The notes under the pieces are model-generated. The model searched no databases. It saw nothing but the letters and a program-made list of their open reading frames with translations, and had not been told where the DNA came from. Positions 34,855 through 43,639 of a stretch of DNA of 64,000 nt are shown piece by piece. The position numbers and the translations under genes are program-made. Every line of letters starts with the position of its first letter. Positions within the stretch are counted from its first letter, which is position 1. The DNA is from SZUA-265 sp966249405. Its GTDB lineage: Bacteria; Myxococcota_A; Polyangia; Polyangiales; Polyangiaceae. The stretch is taken from the NCBI GenBank assembly GCA_966249405.1, contig CBINDO010000009.1, positions 1 through 64,000 of the forward strand. The letters are read 5' to 3'.

Positions 34855-35724
34855 TCAGCGCAACCCCGAAGCGAATTGAAAGGCGTTCCACATTGCCCGC
34901 ACCGAATCGAAGCGGCAATTGGGGTCGATGGCGAGCGCAGTCTGTGCCCAGTCGTCGAGCGCTGCCGGCAAATCGGGGCGCAGCGCGGTGATCTTCGGGC
35001 GCTCGGCGGTCGTGACGAGCTGCATGACCTTGAGCGCTTCTCCTCGGAACGGCGGCCGTTTGCACAGGGAGCGGAAGATGACCGCCGAGAGGCCGTAAAC
35101 ATCGACTCGCTTGTCGAGCACCGACGAGTCACCCCCCCACGCTTCGGGCGCCAAGTACAGGGGCGATCCCGCAACTTGGCCAAAGTTGGTCATGGCCATC
35201 AATCGCTCGAACTTTGCAAAGCCGAAGTCGAGCAGACGGACGCTGCCGTCTTGGAGGATGAAGATGTTCGCCGGTTTCAAGTCGCGATGAATGATCGAGT
35301 TGCGGTGAGCCACTTCGAGCGTGTCGACGACGGGGGCGAGCAGCAGCGAGAGGTGCGCTGGCGACATCGAACGCTGGCGCTGCTCCATGTCGCGCAACGT
35401 CGCTTCGAAGTGAATCCCCTCGAGGAGCTCCATCACGATGCAGAGCGCGCCGTCAGCCGTCCACCGTTGATCGAACACCCGCACGGCAGACGTGCCCGAC
35501 AAGGTGCACAAGGCGCGCGCTTCGCGAAACATCCGTTCGCGCCACTGTACGTCGCGCGCGAACTCGTCCTTGAGGACTTTGATGGCGACCCAGTCTCCGG
35601 CTTGCGTGTCGCGCGCTCGGTAGATGTGGCCTTGACCACCGCTCGCAATCACTTTGTCGAGTTCGTACCGCCCTCCGACGAGTTCGCCGGTGCGGGAGCG
35701 TTTGCGGGGAGGAGGGGGCGACAC
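34855..35724 (-). CDS. Ser/Thr protein kinase
   Basis: 289 residues, GTG start at 35724, essentially a bare Hanks-type kinase domain: glycine loop ASGGQGHIY, Lys49 (VAIK), HRD with Asp148 and Asn153, DFG at 166-168, and APE as LAPEAW. No membrane helix or sensory domain. It is followed at 7 bases by the DUF362 gene and then the polyferredoxin, an unusual pairing of a kinase with a redox module. Confidence 0.88.
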   Translation of the reverse strand: MSPPPPRKRSRTGELVGGRYELDKVIASGGQGHIYRARDTQAGDWVAIKVLKDEFARDVQWRERMFREARALCTLSGTSAVRVFDQRWTADGALCIVMELLEGIHFEATLRDMEQRQRSMSPAHLSLLLAPVVDTLEVAHRNSIIHRDLKPANIFILQDGSVRLLDFGFAKFERLMAMTNFGQVAGSPLYLAPEAWGGDSSVLDKRVDVYGLSAVIFRSLCKRPPFRGEALKVMQLVTTAERPKITALRPDLPAALDDWAQTALAIDPNCRFDSVRAMWNAFQFASGLR

Positions 35725-35953
35725 GGATGTAGCGGTGGGTTGTGCTCGCCAGCCAACCCCAACCGACCCAAGCCGTCAAGGCTTGCCCGTCAATTGGTGC
35801 AGTTCAGGCTTTGGGCCGTCGAGTCTGCACGAATTTTGCCGGCTTTCATCGCCGGGTCAGGCGTGAACCCCGGGATGCCACCGCGCACATGGTCGCACAA
35901 TCTGACCGCAGCCCTCCCCGAACTCGGCCGATTCGGTAGGGCGCGAGCGTCCC

Positions 35954-38440
35954 CTAACCGGGATTGGTCGAGTCCGGCAGTCGCAGAGTCGCCCTTCCGT
36001 CGAGCCATCTCAGGTTAACGGTCGAACACGGATGAGTGAGATTGACGCGGACGGTGCCCGGCTCACGTAAACACATGAAATTGTCGAGGGCATCTCCGTT
36101 CTCGGGCAATACCCATAGGTCGAGCACGGGCGCGGAGGCCGCCAGCACGAGTTCTCGTCCTTCCAAGCGCGCGCTCCAGGTCGGCTCGGAGCACCTGAGC
36201 TGCTTCGGCTCGCACAGCAGCCTGTAGGCGGTGTGTCCCGCGAAGTCGAACCACAAGATGACGCTCGTGGGATCGACGTCACCAACGTCGAAGTCCATCA
36301 CCTGCCGTCGTTCACCGGCCGCGAGCCGCACCGTGCGTTCGACACGTCGCGTAAGGGCGCCGTCACGGCTATCCCTCAACTCGACGCGAAGCGTGCCTTC
36401 GAACGGCTCGGCGCGGTTGTCCCACGCGGCGGTGAATCGCGCCGTTCTGTCATCGCCCTGGCTCACCCAATCGACCGTCGCAATGGCTGGAGCGTAGAGA
36501 CGGCGCAAGGCGATGCCAGCAGCCTTGAGGGTGCCCGTGTCGTCCATCACCGACCAACTCTGGACCGGCCAGCAGTCGTTGAGCTGCCAGATCAGAGACC
36601 CCCGGCAGAAGGCGGAGCTCCGGTAATGTTCCACCGCCGCTGACAACGCGTCGCGCTGATTCAATTGCGAGTAGTAGGTCCAAGCCTCGAGGTTGGAAGC
36701 TCTCGCGTAGTGCAGCTCGGCAAACGCCAGGAATGTCTCGTACCCCTTCTTGGTCTTGTCGTGCCACTGGACGACGGGATGGCGTACGTCGACCGTATGC
36801 AACGCGTCGGTCCCGAGCGCCCGGCACCACGACGCGCGTGAAGGGGCGGACGCAAACCCGTACTCGGACGCAAAACGCGCTCTCGACTCCCGGTAGTGGA
36901 CCCAATCTCCGCGACCGTGCCACACGTCCCAGTTGTGCTGGTCCCCGCAGGCGTCGGAGTTCGCGGGTTCGCCGCCTCCAGGTGAATGTGGTGAGGTCGC
37001 GACGTAAGGCCGATCGGGGTCGAGCCGAGCCAGCAACGCGGGCAGCGCCGAGTTCCAGATGCGCTCGCCGTGGCAACGCGCCGGATGTTTGGTCGCGTCG
37101 TCCCATTTGGCCTCGAACATCATCAGGTTTTCGTTGTTGCCGCACCACAGGGCCAGGCTAGCGCGGTTGCGCAATCTTTTGACGGCGAACTCTGCCTCGT
37201 TCTCCAGCTCCGCGACGGAAGCTGCGTCGTCGGGAGCGTAACTACACGCGAACGGGAAGTCTTGCCAAACCAGGATCCCGAGCTCGTCGCACAAGTCGTA
37301 GAAATCGTCGGTCTCGTAGATGCCTCCGCCCCACACTCGGAGCATGTTCATGTTCATGTCCCGGGCGCTGCGCAGCTGTCGCCGCAGACGGTCACGGGTT
37401 ACCTGGGACGGGAACGAGTGATCGGGGATCCAGTTCGCTCCCAAACACCAGATGGGCCGACCGTTCACCTCGAACCCAAACGACGTACCCCATGCGTCAG
37501 GCTCCTGCCGCAAACGGATTGTACGCAGACCGACTCGACTGGTGCGGACGTCGAGAGCGCCAGCGCGACATTCGGACTCGGTATTGCAAGACAAGCCCGG
37601 CGGGAGCAGAAACGTCACTAGCTCGTGAAGGAATGGCTCCCCCGCGCCAGCCGGCCACCAGAGCTTGGGGGTTCGCAAGCGCAAGGCTTCACCCTCCTCC
37701 AGGCGACACCACGCGTCGCCTGGAGACTCTCGCCAAAAGTGAACGACGCTGCCGTCCCCCTCCACGACGGAGGTGACGCGCACGACGACGTCCCCATCCG
37801 GCTGGTGCCACTGCTCGACGCGCACGTCCTGCAATCTGGCTGCAAACTCTACCAGCTCCACAGGCTGCCAGATGCCCGCGGAGACCAGGCGTGGCCCCCA
37901 ATCCCAACCGAACATGTAGGGCGCTTTGCGAACAAAAGCTCGTTCGTCGAAGCGCACGAGGTCCGGCGGCAAGTCTTCACGTTGGAAATAGGCGGCGCGC
38001 CGACGGTTGCCCACGTCGACTGCGGAGGAAAACGACACCTCGAGTCGATTGCTCCCGATCCGCAATCGTTCACCAACGTCGACTTCCAGGGGCACGAACA
38101 TGTTGTCGTGCTCGGCAATGAGTTCGTCGTTGAGGCGGATCCGGCACACCGTGTCCAGGCCCCCAAAACGCAGGCGCCGATGCGGCAGTTGTGGACCCTC
38201 CTCGACGACAAATTCGACGCAGTAATTCCATTCGGCGTGGTCGACCCACTGACAGCCGAGCTCTTGTTTCGCCGCGAAAGGGTCACCGATTACCCCGTTG
38301 CGGACGAGGTCGAGGTGAACGTGACCGGGAACGCTCGCCGGGAGCGGGTCGAGCTTGGAACACGCCAGGTATCCCGGGGGGCGCGACCAGTCCGCGCAGC
38401 TCAACGTCCAACCCTCTGAAATGGTGGTGATTCGGGGCAC
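35954..38440 (-). CDS. beta-mannosidase (GH2 family)
   Basis: 828 residues, GTG start at 38440. The GH2 architecture is visible: N-terminal sugar-binding domain (WNYCVEF, then LRFGGLDTV), immunoglobulin-like domain, then the barrel with ALWCGNNENL (acid/base Glu437) and FASEYGF (nucleophile Glu526). The signature fits beta-mannosidases, which remove terminal beta-mannose from manno-oligosaccharides. No signal peptide, so it acts in the cytoplasm. The uxaC/SDR operon far downstream is the only other sugar-use gene set in the window. Divergent from rpmE. Confidence 0.9.
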   Translation of the reverse strand: MPRITTISEGWTLSCADWSRPPGYLACSKLDPLPASVPGHVHLDLVRNGVIGDPFAAKQELGCQWVDHAEWNYCVEFVVEEGPQLPHRRLRFGGLDTVCRIRLNDELIAEHDNMFVPLEVDVGERLRIGSNRLEVSFSSAVDVGNRRRAAYFQREDLPPDLVRFDERAFVRKAPYMFGWDWGPRLVSAGIWQPVELVEFAARLQDVRVEQWHQPDGDVVVRVTSVVEGDGSVVHFWRESPGDAWCRLEEGEALRLRTPKLWWPAGAGEPFLHELVTFLLPPGLSCNTESECRAGALDVRTSRVGLRTIRLRQEPDAWGTSFGFEVNGRPIWCLGANWIPDHSFPSQVTRDRLRRQLRSARDMNMNMLRVWGGGIYETDDFYDLCDELGILVWQDFPFACSYAPDDAASVAELENEAEFAVKRLRNRASLALWCGNNENLMMFEAKWDDATKHPARCHGERIWNSALPALLARLDPDRPYVATSPHSPGGGEPANSDACGDQHNWDVWHGRGDWVHYRESRARFASEYGFASAPSRASWCRALGTDALHTVDVRHPVVQWHDKTKKGYETFLAFAELHYARASNLEAWTYYSQLNQRDALSAAVEHYRSSAFCRGSLIWQLNDCWPVQSWSVMDDTGTLKAAGIALRRLYAPAIATVDWVSQGDDRTARFTAAWDNRAEPFEGTLRVELRDSRDGALTRRVERTVRLAAGERRQVMDFDVGDVDPTSVILWFDFAGHTAYRLLCEPKQLRCSEPTWSARLEGRELVLAASAPVLDLWVLPENGDALDNFMCLREPGTVRVNLTHPCSTVNLRWLDGRATLRLPDSTNPG

Positions 38441-38519
38441 CCGGTCAGGGTATTAGGGCGGCCGCCAGCTGCGCAACTGCGCCAAACCACGGCGCTGTGG
38501 AGATTCGTAAAAGCTGCCC

Positions 38520-38548
38520 TTGAACTTGGGGCGGGTTCGCACTACGCT
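38520..38548 (+). promoter_or_regulatory. possible sigma-70-type promoter of rpmE
   Basis: TTGAAC (38520-38525), a 17-base spacer, and TACGCT (38543-38548), 29 bases before the rpmE ATG. Spacing fits the housekeeping sigma; the -10 match is poor. Confidence 0.35.
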
Positions 38549-38577
38549 CCGCCCCCCTTTACCTGGAGTTCCCCGCC

Positions 38578-38787
38578 ATGAAGCCAGAAATTCATCCCCA
38601 CTACGAAGCTGTTTCGGTGCATTGCGCATGCGGAACCGTCATCCAGACCCGCTCCACCAAGAAGGACGACCTTCACGTGGACATTTGCTCCGCTTGCCAC
38701 CCCTTCTACACCGGCAAGCAGCGCTTGGTTGATACCGCCGGTCGCATCGACCGCTTCCGCAAGAAGTTCAACCTTCCCAAGTCCTGA
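38578..38787 (+). CDS. rpmE: 50S ribosomal protein L31
   Basis: 69 residues, normal for bacterial L31. It retains the zinc-binding cysteines of the C+ type: Cys16, Cys18, Cys37 and Cys40 (CACG and CSACHPFYTGKQ). It sits on the large subunit at the subunit bridge. A good intrinsic terminator follows, and prfA comes next, a common bacterial arrangement. Confidence 0.96.
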   Translation: MKPEIHPHYEAVSVHCACGTVIQTRSTKKDDLHVDICSACHPFYTGKQRLVDTAGRIDRFRKKFNLPKS

Positions 38788-38812
38788 TCCCAGTAATTGC
38801 TGGATCGTCGAG

Positions 38813-38854
38813 CGCGCCGTCCGTATGTTCGGGACTGGCGCGTTTCCTTTTTCC
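38813..38854 (+). terminator. intrinsic terminator after rpmE
   Basis: CGCGCC-GTCC (38813-38822) pairs with GGAC-T-GGCGCG (38832-38842, one bulged T), followed by TTTCCTTTTTCC. It lies between rpmE and prfA and may let only part of transcription reach prfA. Confidence 0.75.
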
Positions 38855-38883
38855 ATGAGCCGTAATCTTTCTGGAGAGCGCGA

Positions 38884-39966
38884 ATGATCCCCGAGCAAAA
38901 ACTGGAAGCCGTCACGAGACGTGAAGCCGAGCTCTCGCAGCTTTTGTGCGACCCCGAGACGCACGCGAACCCGAAGAAGCTCCAGCAGCTCAACCGCGAG
39001 CGCGCCCAGATCTTGCCAATCGTCGAGGCCTTTCAGAAACTCAAGGGGCTCACGCGTCAGATCCAGGAACACAAGGAGGCGCTGACCGATCCCGAGTTGG
39101 GCGCGCTGGCAGCGGAGGAATTGCCGCAGCTGGAAGCCCAGCACGAGGCGCTCGAGCGCGAGCTCATGATTCTGCTGTTGCCGCGCGATCCCAACGACGA
39201 AAAGAACGTCGTCCTGGAGATCCGGGCCGGCACCGGCGGCGAGGAGGCGGCGCTGTTCGCCAACGACCTGTTCCGCATGTACCTGCGCTACGCCGAACAA
39301 CGGCGGTGGAAGACCGAAGTGCTGAACACCAGTGAGGCACAGGCGGGCGGCCTGAAAGAGGTCATCGTGCTGATCTCCGGCGAACGCGTGTACTCGAGCC
39401 TCAAGTTCGAAGGCGGTGTGCATCGCGTGCAGCGCGTCCCCGCGACGGAGACACAGGGCCGCATTCACACGTCGACCGCGACCGTCGCGGTGTTGCCCGA
39501 AGCCGAAGACGTGGACATCGAACTCGACGAAAAGGACCTGCGTTTCGACATCGCGGCGTCAGGCGGCCCAGGCGGGCAAGGTGTTAACACCACGAACAGC
39601 GCCGTGCAGGTCACGCATTTGCCAACCGGTATGATCGTCAAGTGCCAGGACGAGCGCAGCCAGATCAAGAACAAGGCGCGTGCACTCAAGGTCCTCAAGA
39701 GCCGCTTGCTCGACTTGGAGATCCAGCGTAAGGCCGACGAAGAGCGCGACGAGCGACGCACGATGGTGGGTAGCGGCGAGCGCTCGGAGAAGATTCGCAC
39801 GTACAATTTCCCGCAAAATCGCCTCACCGATCACCGCATTGGCCTCACGCTCCACAAGCTGGACCGCGTGATCGAAGGCGATTTGGACGAGGTGATCTCC
39901 GCGGTTAACGCCTCGCATCAGGCAGAACGTCTGCGCGGCGAGCAAGATTCGTTCAATTCTCGCTGA
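38884..39966 (+). CDS. prfA: peptide chain release factor 1
   Basis: 360 residues. RF1 reads UAA and UAG stops. The codon-recognition tripeptide Pro186-Ala187-Thr188 (VPATE) marks RF1 rather than RF2, and the catalytic GGQ is at 230-232 with the usual GPGGQGVNTTNSAVQ surroundings. The usual downstream partner prmC (GGQ methyltransferase) is not next; an unknown gene is. Confidence 0.97.
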   Translation: MIPEQKLEAVTRREAELSQLLCDPETHANPKKLQQLNRERAQILPIVEAFQKLKGLTRQIQEHKEALTDPELGALAAEELPQLEAQHEALERELMILLLPRDPNDEKNVVLEIRAGTGGEEAALFANDLFRMYLRYAEQRRWKTEVLNTSEAQAGGLKEVIVLISGERVYSSLKFEGGVHRVQRVPATETQGRIHTSTATVAVLPEAEDVDIELDEKDLRFDIAASGGPGGQGVNTTNSAVQVTHLPTGMIVKCQDERSQIKNKARALKVLKSRLLDLEIQRKADEERDERRTMVGSGERSEKIRTYNFPQNRLTDHRIGLTLHKLDRVIEGDLDEVISAVNASHQAERLRGEQDSFNSR

Positions 39967-39990
39967 TTTGCCGGTAAAGTAGCCAGACCG

Positions 39991-40437
39991 GTGAAAGTGA
40001 ACTCCACTTCAGAGCTACAACGTCCCCCCAAGGAGGGGCTCTTGTGCGCGATGGTCCTCGTGCCGCAGACGTACGCGCGGAACCGGTTCTTCAAACTATT
40101 CGACGACCCCGAGTACGCTCACCTCCGCAAGCGAGCGAAGACCGTGCGGGGGCTGATCCGCGAACTGCTCGGGTCCGGCGCACGCAAGGCCGAGGTCGTG
40201 GGGACTCAAATCCTCGAAGACCAAGTCCTGATGCGAATTCAGGTCGTGGGCCTGAACTACGAACGGACTACGGCCTTGTCGGTGTTGGAAGCAGCTCTCG
40301 TCAACTTCGCCGTCAACCGCGCTCGCGCCATCCCGACGCCCCCCGAGGAAGAGGCGCTCGTGCTCACCAGCTTGGAGCAGCTTGGTCGCGGGTTGACCGA
40401 CGCGTTGAAGTCTGGCGCACCTGGCGTGCGTCCTTGA
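39991..40437 (+). CDS. unknown protein downstream of prfA
   Basis: 148 residues, GTG start at 39991, 24 bases after prfA. Mixed alpha/beta composition (YARNRFFKLFDDPEYAHLRKRA, then MRIQVVGLNYERTTALSVLEAALV), no signal or membrane helix. No known motif. Regular codon use typical of the neighbours suggests a real gene, perhaps co-transcribed with prfA. Confidence 0.7.
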   Translation: MKVNSTSELQRPPKEGLLCAMVLVPQTYARNRFFKLFDDPEYAHLRKRAKTVRGLIRELLGSGARKAEVVGTQILEDQVLMRIQVVGLNYERTTALSVLEAALVNFAVNRARAIPTPPEEEALVLTSLEQLGRGLTDALKSGAPGVRP

Positions 40438-40482
40438 AACGAACTCGCGGTGAGTTCGGAAATTGAGTAACTTGCGACGAAC

Positions 40483-40917
40483 ATGTTCGTAGTATTGCGC
40501 TCGAGCTCGTGGCTATCTAACGGAAGGTCGCTTCTTACCCTGGTAGCTTACACCGCAACCTCCCTTGCGGCATGCGGTAGCCCGCCCGCAGCAGAGGCCC
40601 CCTCCACTGGCGAGCAAACCGCATCGGATTCGAGCGCGGAGCCCTCACCCGCGCTCATCGACGGCGACCCTCTAGGCGACTCCGATGCGCCGTCCCCGAC
40701 GCAGCCTGACCCCATGTCCCGTTGTGAAGGCGGTCAGTGTTTTCAGTGCGGCGACGCGATTTGCCCCGAAGGCTTCTTCTGCGATGCGGAACAGGCCTGC
40801 GCATGGTTACCCCAGTGTGCCGGGACCAAACTCACGTGCGAATGCCTCCAAGAACACCTCCGCGGCTGCAGTTGCGAGGCTCGAGAAGGCCACGTCAGGG
40901 TGAGCTGCACCGAGTGA
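40483..40917 (+). CDS. small Cys-rich lipoprotein
   Basis: 144 residues. Lipobox LAAC (Cys about 31) after a hydrophobic signal, a Pro/Ser/Asp-rich linker to about 75, then a compact Cys-rich domain of ~60 residues with ten cysteines (CEGGQCFQCGDAICPEGFFC...CECLQEHLRGCSC), probably disulfide-bonded outside the cytoplasm. No family recognised. Confidence 0.7.
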   Translation: MFVVLRSSSWLSNGRSLLTLVAYTATSLAACGSPPAAEAPSTGEQTASDSSAEPSPALIDGDPLGDSDAPSPTQPDPMSRCEGGQCFQCGDAICPEGFFCDAEQACAWLPQCAGTKLTCECLQEHLRGCSCEAREGHVRVSCTE

Positions 40918-40989
40918 CGTAGAGTCGAGAGGTTGGCTGACGCCCGGGAGCGTCACGTGGCGCACGTGGCACGCCGGAACAGCCTGCTC

Positions 40990-42765
40990 TCAGCGCTTCG
41001 TCACCAACATGATCAGACGCGGGCTGGTCGCTCCCATGTACACGCCGCGCATCGCGATGTGGCCGGTAACTTCGTTAACCCGAAACCCTATCTCGTGGAG
41101 CATGCGACCGAGTTCGTGCAGGCCGAACAAGCGGATCGAGTACAAGCACTCCTTGTTACGCCCATCGTCCAACATGATCGTGCGCTTGACGCAAAGCCGG
41201 CTGGTGATGAAGTCGACGTGCATGTCGTCCATGCATACGCAACCTTCACCTTCGAACCAGTTCTGCGCTGGCTGTTGAGACACGATGAAGTCCCGGTTGG
41301 GTATGTCCAGCAGCAGACACCCGCCCGGCTTGAGCGCGCGGTGGATGTTCTTGAGGACAGCGAGGTTCTTTTCCTCCTCGAAGTAGCCGAAGCTCGCGTT
41401 CCAACACAAAACGGCGTCGAACATTTGTTCGAAACCCATCTCGCGCATGTCGCCGTGAAGGAACGCTACCTTCGTTCCGGTGGTCTGCGCCGCTTCGCTG
41501 GCGCGAGCCAGCTGAGTCACCGATAAGTCGTAACCCACGGTCGTGTAGCCGCGTCTCGTCAACTCGACGGCGTGGCGCCCCGCTCCACATGCCAAGTCGA
41601 GGATCGCTGCTGGCTTCTCCAGGTTGAACGACCCCTCGATGAAGTCCACCTCGCGGGCAATCTGGCTGTCAGTCAGCTCGACGATCGCTCTCAGGAAGTC
41701 ATCACCGAAGACCTCTTCCCACCAATGACGGCGTTTGGCGTTCTCCTCCTCAGTGGCGCCGGTAAACGCTGCGCGCGGCGGCGGGATGGGCGGTGGCCTT
41801 CGTTTCTTCGGCTTGGTCGTACCGTCGGCGGGCGGGGGTTGTGATGCTCCCTCCGAAGCGGTCGGAGACGACGATACCGGCGATTCCATCTCGCCGGAAC
41901 GGCGCGCGCGCGTCGGGGGGAGAGCAGGCGGCTTCGAACGGTCCAGTTTGGCCTCTTGCGCTGCGCGCGCGGCCAACACTTCAGCCCGAACGGCGGGCGT
42001 TTCAGGTGGAGTGGGCGCGTCGAAACCGGCCCGATTGGTGGGGGGCTCAGAAACGCGAGGTCCAGTCTGGTCCTTGGGGTTGCGCAAGGGCGGCGCCGGG
42101 GGTGCAGCCATTGGCGGCAAGGACGGTTGTTCGGGTAGCGGCGGCGGCAAGCCCCTTTCCTCGAGCGCCTCGGCTTTGAGCGGAGTCGGCTCTTGCGATT
42201 CGGGTCGGGGTGCAACCCCAGGAATGGAGCGACGCTCCGCTGGTAGAGGCGGCGGCACCGGTGCCAACTCGGCATCCTCCACGGGTGGCTCGTTGGTGCG
42301 CTCCGTGTCGAGGGCGGACACCTCGATGCCAGCGTCGCCGAAGGTCGGGGGCCAAGGCGGCGTCAGGCTCACGTCGACTTCTTCGGAAACGTCGACCTCG
42401 ACTGCTGGCGAAGATACGGGCTCGGGCTCAGGCGGGGGTTCTTTGGGCCGGCCGGAGGCAGGCTTGGGCGGAGGAATGGACGCCGGGGGCCGAACGCTCT
42501 GCGGAGCGTCCGACGCTGCGGCGGGCTCTCCCACGGGAGCCGCGGGGACCGGCGCCTGTACCGGTGCGGGCCCGGCATTTACACCGATGATGCGCATGGG
42601 CAACAAAGGACCCATCGTGCGCCCCGGCGGCTTGTCGGACCGCGGAGGCGGCACGGGCGAAACACGCGGAGGGGCTTCCGAGCTCCCAACTGCAGCGTGA
42701 GGCGTTTTATCCCCGGGCGCCGCGGTGGGTTCTAACGCTTCCTTGGCGCCTTCCTCTTCAACCAT
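40990..42765 (-). CDS. class I methyltransferase with ~330-residue proline-rich N-terminal extension
   Basis: 591 residues. The C-terminal ~240 hold a SAM-dependent methyltransferase: AAILDLACGAGRHAVEL (motif I), YDLS (acidic end of strand 2), FDAVLCWNASFGYF (motif IV) and LKPGGCLLLDIPN. Residues 1 to about 330 are Pro/Ala/Glu-rich, low in order, with many PPP and APP runs. The gene starts two bases after psd and closes a four-gene operon. Substrate unknown; small-molecule or lipid-headgroup methylation is possible because psd makes phosphatidylethanolamine. Confidence 0.8.
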   Translation of the reverse strand: MVEEEGAKEALEPTAAPGDKTPHAAVGSSEAPPRVSPVPPPRSDKPPGRTMGPLLPMRIIGVNAGPAPVQAPVPAAPVGEPAAASDAPQSVRPPASIPPPKPASGRPKEPPPEPEPVSSPAVEVDVSEEVDVSLTPPWPPTFGDAGIEVSALDTERTNEPPVEDAELAPVPPPLPAERRSIPGVAPRPESQEPTPLKAEALEERGLPPPLPEQPSLPPMAAPPAPPLRNPKDQTGPRVSEPPTNRAGFDAPTPPETPAVRAEVLAARAAQEAKLDRSKPPALPPTRARRSGEMESPVSSSPTASEGASQPPPADGTTKPKKRRPPPIPPPRAAFTGATEEENAKRRHWWEEVFGDDFLRAIVELTDSQIAREVDFIEGSFNLEKPAAILDLACGAGRHAVELTRRGYTTVGYDLSVTQLARASEAAQTTGTKVAFLHGDMREMGFEQMFDAVLCWNASFGYFEEEKNLAVLKNIHRALKPGGCLLLDIPNRDFIVSQQPAQNWFEGEGCVCMDDMHVDFITSRLCVKRTIMLDDGRNKECLYSIRLFGLHELGRMLHEIGFRVNEVTGHIAMRGVYMGATSPRLIMLVTKR

Positions 42766-42767
42766 AC

Positions 42768-43595
42768 TTAGCCCTTCACCACGCTTTCACCGTAGCGCAC
42801 GGGTCCTGTCGCCCAAGAGAGGCGACCTTGGCCTTCCACCAACAAAACTACGGTCGAACCGAGATGAAACACGCCAATTTCGTCTCCCTTGGAGACCGCC
42901 ACGGGCGGTGCGATCACGTGTTCCCCAACGGGAGTGGAGTCGCCCCCCAGCACGGTCGTGCTGATGCGGCCGACAATCGTCGCACCCACCATCACCGCGG
43001 TCACGAGCCCCAACTCGGGGCTCTGGATCCCGATCGCAACTCGTTGATTGCGAACGAACAACTTGGGCACGTAGCGCTCGCCGATGGCGTTAACTGGAAA
43101 CAAATCACCGGGCATCGAGCGCACGCTGACGACCGCGCCGTCGACCGGCGAATGCACGCGGTGATAATCGCGCGGATGCAGGTACACGACCATGAACTCG
43201 CCACCATCGTAGCGCTTCCCGACTTCGCTACTGCCGCACAGCTCGCTGACTTCGTAAGCGTTTCCCTTGACCACGATCTCTTGACCGTCGGTTACGGCGC
43301 CCGCCGCGACGATCTTGCCATCCGACGGCGAAACAACCGGAACTTGGGCGATCGGTCGGGCGCCGGGACGCAGACCGCGCGTAAAAAACTCGTCGAAGGA
43401 GCGGTAAGGCGCGGTGGTGGGCTCAGCCTCCCCGACATTGACCCCGTAAGCGCGCGAGTAGATCTTCGTCGCAACGCGGGAGAGCCCCGGAGAAACCTGT
43501 AAGTCACACAGCTTGCCCACGGCGCGGCTCAGTCGAACACGAGGAACGAGCTTCAAAACTTGGGCAGCGGCGTAGGTTGAAAAGTCGGAAGGCAT
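42768..43595 (-). CDS. psd: phosphatidylserine decarboxylase
   Basis: 275 residues from the ATG at 43595 (a TTG at 43643 is a weaker start). Makes phosphatidylethanolamine from phosphatidylserine at the inner membrane. The pyruvoyl-forming self-cleavage site is LGST near the end (Gly246-Ser247). The family blocks FDEFFTRGLRPG, SPSDGKI, YLHPRDYHRVHSPVDG and GAT(I)VGRI are present. Between a peptidase-MA-like gene and a methyltransferase gene on the same strand. Confidence 0.94.
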   Translation of the reverse strand: MPSDFSTYAAAQVLKLVPRVRLSRAVGKLCDLQVSPGLSRVATKIYSRAYGVNVGEAEPTTAPYRSFDEFFTRGLRPGARPIAQVPVVSPSDGKIVAAGAVTDGQEIVVKGNAYEVSELCGSSEVGKRYDGGEFMVVYLHPRDYHRVHSPVDGAVVSVRSMPGDLFPVNAIGERYVPKLFVRNQRVAIGIQSPELGLVTAVMVGATIVGRISTTVLGGDSTPVGEHVIAPPVAVSKGDEIGVFHLGSTVVLLVEGQGRLSWATGPVRYGESVVKG

Positions 43596-43639
43596 GGCGA
43601 TGAATGAAGGGCCGAGCCTAGGGCGAACGCTAGTTCTGG

